Positions 61,363 through 64,000 of a stretch of DNA of 64,000 nucleotides are shown one piece after another. The stretch covers positions 1,984,001 through 2,048,000 of the forward strand of contig NZ_ARWI01000001.1 of assembly GCF_000478585.1 (NCBI RefSeq), written 5' to 3'. The notes beneath the pieces were generated by a model that was given only the letters and a program-made list of their open reading frames with translations, was not told the origin of the DNA and searched no databases. The DNA comes from Thiomicrorhabdus sp. Kp2 (GTDB lineage: Bacteria > Pseudomonadota > Gammaproteobacteria > Thiomicrospirales > Thiomicrospiraceae). Made by a program: the position numbers and the translations under genes. Each line of letters starts with the position of its first letter. Position 1 is the stretch's first letter.

Positions 61363-62574
61363 ATGAAATCGCCTGTTTTATTGACCGCTGCCGACCGTAT
61401 TCAGCAACAGCTCGCTAAACACTGTTTTTGGGATGAGTTTGAACAGGTGTTGTATATTGATGCCCGCCAGCTTTTCCCCAAAGAGGGGGTGGTGACCATT
61501 TTAGGTTGGGATAACATGATGATGAACGCCCAACCGATTCCGAATTACCCAGCGTTTTTCAAAATTTTAGCCTGGACGAAACACCCACAATATGCCGACT
61601 GGCGCAAACAGATTCCACCATGGGTGCAAGACAGTTGCGCTTTGTTTCCAACCCATCAAATGACCTTATTGCACTATGCAGGTAAATACCCACAAGTGTT
61701 AGAGTTGTTGGATCATGCCCCGATGTTGGCGTGGCGATTAGTCACTTCAAAACTGCAAGAGCCAAAAATTGTGGCGTTATTATCGGGTAAGAGAGCGGAT
61801 ATTGCGGCCACCGTTGGCTGGCCTGGCAAAGCGGAAACCGTTAAATTTTTAACCAATTTACGCTTACGTTTAGTGAATAAAGAGATTGCCGAACAGATCG
61901 AAACTTGTCTGCTCGATGAGCAACGCTTAACTGCCTTGCAGAGCCTGCCAAGAATTAATTCAATGGCTCTATCACTAGCTGCACGGTTTCCTGAGTTAAT
62001 TGGTTCAAAACTACATCACGCCTTAGCGCAACTCCCTTGCCGTCCCATGCAGTGCCAAAGCATGATTGCACAGTTAGAAGACGCCTACCGCGTGGCAGAC
62101 TATTTAGGGTTGGCTGAGCTAACCGTTAAAAGAATTGGTCAATGTCGTTATTTAGTGGAGGTAAATGAACTTTACCAGGCCTGGTTAATGGAAACGATTG
62201 ATAGCTGTAAACTTAATAAAATCGCCTTTCATAAAAGCCTGCAAACACACTTTATGCAACGTTTAACGGCTGAACCTAGTCAAGTACATGGATTAGAGGA
62301 TTGGGTGGCCTTAACGCAAATTCAGCAACATGTTTGGTTAACGGATTATGCCAATGCCACAGAAGGCAAGACGCAGTTAGTGGCTTGGCAAGATGAAGAG
62401 GGGATTTGGGGGGCGTTAATTCACTCAGAATTACCACAAACACCGAAACCGCTTGAACAGCTAAATGATATGCATAAGGTCATTAGAGTACGAGGGTTAG
62501 AGAACGTCTTGGCAGGCCCTAAACAGCACTCAACCTTACATCTATGGCAAGCCAAGAAAATTCAAATAACTTAA
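61363..62574 (+). CDS. Uncharacterised protein downstream of rlmI
   Basis: A 403-residue protein that I cannot place in a family. It is Leu-rich and helical, with LLHYAGKYPQVLELLDHAPM near residue 100 and a repeated alpha-helical pattern across the middle (residues 120-290) that could be a solenoid. A C-terminal region, VHGLEDWVALTQIQQHVWL through LENVLAGPKQHSTLHLW, may be a separate domain. It has no signal peptide or membrane helix. It starts 35 bp after rlmI, so the two may be linked by ribosome or RNA function. One palindrome copy lies inside at about 62176. Confidence 0.75.
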   Translation: MKSPVLLTAADRIQQQLAKHCFWDEFEQVLYIDARQLFPKEGVVTILGWDNMMMNAQPIPNYPAFFKILAWTKHPQYADWRKQIPPWVQDSCALFPTHQMTLLHYAGKYPQVLELLDHAPMLAWRLVTSKLQEPKIVALLSGKRADIAATVGWPGKAETVKFLTNLRLRLVNKEIAEQIETCLLDEQRLTALQSLPRINSMALSLAARFPELIGSKLHHALAQLPCRPMQCQSMIAQLEDAYRVADYLGLAELTVKRIGQCRYLVEVNELYQAWLMETIDSCKLNKIAFHKSLQTHFMQRLTAEPSQVHGLEDWVALTQIQQHVWLTDYANATEGKTQLVAWQDEEGIWGALIHSELPQTPKPLEQLNDMHKVIRVRGLENVLAGPKQHSTLHLWQAKKIQIT

Positions 62575-62583
62575 ATTTTAATG

Positions 62584-62703
62584 TTTACCACGAAGTCACG
62601 AAGTTATTTAAGTTTGGGTTTTCAAGGTTTAGATAAAAACTTTAATTAATTGAACCCTGTCTATTTTTCTTAAATCTTCGTGACTTCGTGTCTTTGTGGT
62701 TAA
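62584..62703. repeat. ACGAAG-type inverted repeat pair
   Basis: ACCACGAAGTCACGAAG near 62587 faces CTTCGTGACTTCGTG and TGTGGT near 62676-62700 in inverted orientation. This is a larger version of the repeat at 9570-9600, in the convergent gap between the rlmI partner and lysA. Confidence 0.7.
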
Positions 62704-62736
62704 TTTTTATGAAAATTGTCAGCAATTAATTGTTAA

Positions 62737-63990
62737 TTAATCGTTAATTAATATTTCAGAACCCATTAAATCTTCATAGGTTTCACGTGGACGAATTAAC
62801 CAGGCCTGGTTATCTTTTACCATCACTTCAGCGGCACGAGGGCGAGTGTTGTAGTTTGAGCTCATAGTAAAGCCATAAGCCCCAGCCGATTTAACCGCTA
62901 ATAAATCACCCGCTTTTAAATTCAGGCTACGGTCTTTACCTAAGAAATCACCTGTTTCACAAACTGGGCCAACTAAATCCCATTGCGCTTGTAAACCATC
63001 TGTACGGGGTTTAACGGGCACAATTTCTTGGTAGGCTTGGTAAAGAGCAGGGCGAATTAAGTCATTCATGGCGGCATCAATAATCGCAAAGTTTTTATGT
63101 TCGGTCGGTTTTAAGTACTCTACTTCTGTTATCAATACACCTGCGTTGCCTGCAATCGCACGGCCAGGTTCAATAATTACTTCAATAGAATCATCATTTA
63201 ATTTATTCAGTAAAGCGTGAATGTACTCTTGAATTGGCGGTGGGGTTTCATCGGTATATTGAATGCCTAAGCCGCCACCTAAATCTAAATGATGAATATC
63301 AATGCCCATATCGGCCAGGGTGTTTTTAAGGGTTAATACACGTTCTAAAGCATCAACAAATGGGGTGATTTCGGTTAACTGTGAACCTATGTGGCAATCT
63401 ATCCCAATTGGATTAATATGTGAACACGCACACGCATCGGCATAGAGTTCTGGAGCGGTATTGATATCGACACCGAATTTATTGTCTTTTAACCCTGTTG
63501 AGATATACGGATGGGTTTTGGCGTCGACATCGGGATTAACACGAATAGAGATATTTGCAATCAAGCCCATTGATTCTGCCACCGCTTGAATGCGGTCTAG
63601 TTCGGCGTGAGATTCAATATTAAAGCAACGAATACCCACTTCTAAAGCGCGACGAATTTCTACGGACTGTTTAGCTACGCCAGAAAACACCACTTTTTTA
63701 GGGTCGCCACCCGCTTTGAGAACACGTTCAAGTTCACCTTGAGAAACAATATCAAATCCAGAACCTAGTCTGGCCAAAACATTTAAAACCGCAATGTTAG
63801 AGTTGGTTTTGACTGCGTAACAAACCAAATGTGGCTGAGAACCAAAGGCGTTATCAAACGCTAACCAACGGTTTTCTAATTCGCTACGAGAGTAAATATA
63901 AAGAGGCGTACCGTACTGTTTGGCTAACGATTCGATGCTCACATTTTCGGCATAAAGGCCTGTTTTTTGTAAGTTAAATGCTTGTGTCAT
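62737..63990 (-). CDS. lysA: Diaminopimelate decarboxylase
   Basis: Decarboxylates meso-diaminopimelate to L-lysine, the final step of lysine synthesis, using pyridoxal phosphate. It is 417 residues, a standard length. Motifs: CYAVKTNSN with the PLP lysine near residue 60, GFDIVSQGEL, CHIGSQL, EPGRAIAGNAGVL, GPVCETGDFL, and SAGAYGFTMSSNYNTRPRAAEV near the C-terminus. The gene is complete; AGGAAAAA precedes the ATG. A palindrome copy lies near its 3' end (about 62802), encoding QAW. In many proteobacteria dapF follows lysA; here a repeat region follows instead. Confidence 0.97.
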   Translation of the reverse strand: MTQAFNLQKTGLYAENVSIESLAKQYGTPLYIYSRSELENRWLAFDNAFGSQPHLVCYAVKTNSNIAVLNVLARLGSGFDIVSQGELERVLKAGGDPKKVVFSGVAKQSVEIRRALEVGIRCFNIESHAELDRIQAVAESMGLIANISIRVNPDVDAKTHPYISTGLKDNKFGVDINTAPELYADACACSHINPIGIDCHIGSQLTEITPFVDALERVLTLKNTLADMGIDIHHLDLGGGLGIQYTDETPPPIQEYIHALLNKLNDDSIEVIIEPGRAIAGNAGVLITEVEYLKPTEHKNFAIIDAAMNDLIRPALYQAYQEIVPVKPRTDGLQAQWDLVGPVCETGDFLGKDRSLNLKAGDLLAVKSAGAYGFTMSSNYNTRPRAAEVMVKDNQAWLIRPRETYEDLMGSEILIND

Positions 63991-64000
63991 GATTTTTCCT

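Overview
The window looks like a chromosomal segment of a moderately AT-rich gammaproteobacterium, most likely a sulfur-oxidising chemolithoautotroph of the Thiomicrospira / Hydrogenovibrio / Thiomicrorhabdus type. This is inferred from the gene set: a periplasmic DsrE-like protein, TauE/SafE, an epsilon-type malate:quinone oxidoreductase, an EI24 protein and many c-di-GMP genes. No rRNA or other direct taxonomic marker is present.

Layout. 1-9.5 kb: MarC-type membrane protein (cut by the window edge), L-serine dehydratase, AGCS amino acid symporter, dUTPase, class I aminotransferase, YajQ, ArgB, MscS and TauE/SafE. 9.8-16.5 kb: OmpA-like protein, SixA-type phosphatase, PyrE, endonuclease IV, a coiled-coil membrane protein behind a sigma-54-type promoter, a CysJ-like reductase and Ppx. 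16.6-24.8 kb: Ppk1, then a coupled operon (ABC_sub_bind protein, GGDEF-EAL protein, YidD), then PyrC. 24.9-32.4 kb: EAL-HDOD protein, aldehyde dehydrogenase, EI24, DEAD-box helicase, PpnN and an AI-2E family permease. 32.4-40 kb: an MBL-fold protein with an altered metal site, a 210-bp tandem repeat, DsrE-like protein, FolE2, a COG0523 GTPase, Mqo and FolM.

40.2-48.4 kb is a compact integrated element abutting the 3' end of a tRNA-Arg(CCG) gene. It carries a tyrosine integrase, an AlpA-like regulator, a Gp2/YagK-YfjJ-type protein, a small terminase subunit with a second small packaging-type protein, a Gly/Asn/Met-rich putative virion protein, and a reverse-strand pair of membrane proteins. 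It has no capsid, tail or large-terminase gene. The best reading is a phage satellite (PICI-like) with cargo.

48.4-64 kb returns to host genes: a large surface protein with a C-terminal anchor segment, a DUF2202 protein, an MHYT-PAS-GGDEF-EAL protein, divergent umuC and umuD, a membrane diguanylate cyclase, GcvH, RlmI with an unknown partner, and LysA.

Two repeat systems cross the host DNA. One is a highly iterated palindrome centred on ACCAGGCCTGGT, seen about 29 times as CAGGCCTG in genes and between genes and not at all in the integrated element. The other is a short non-coding transposable element (MITE) with 18-bp terminal inverted repeats, present three times. Functional themes are c-di-GMP signalling (five genes), polyphosphate metabolism, pyrimidine and pterin synthesis, and SOS mutagenesis.
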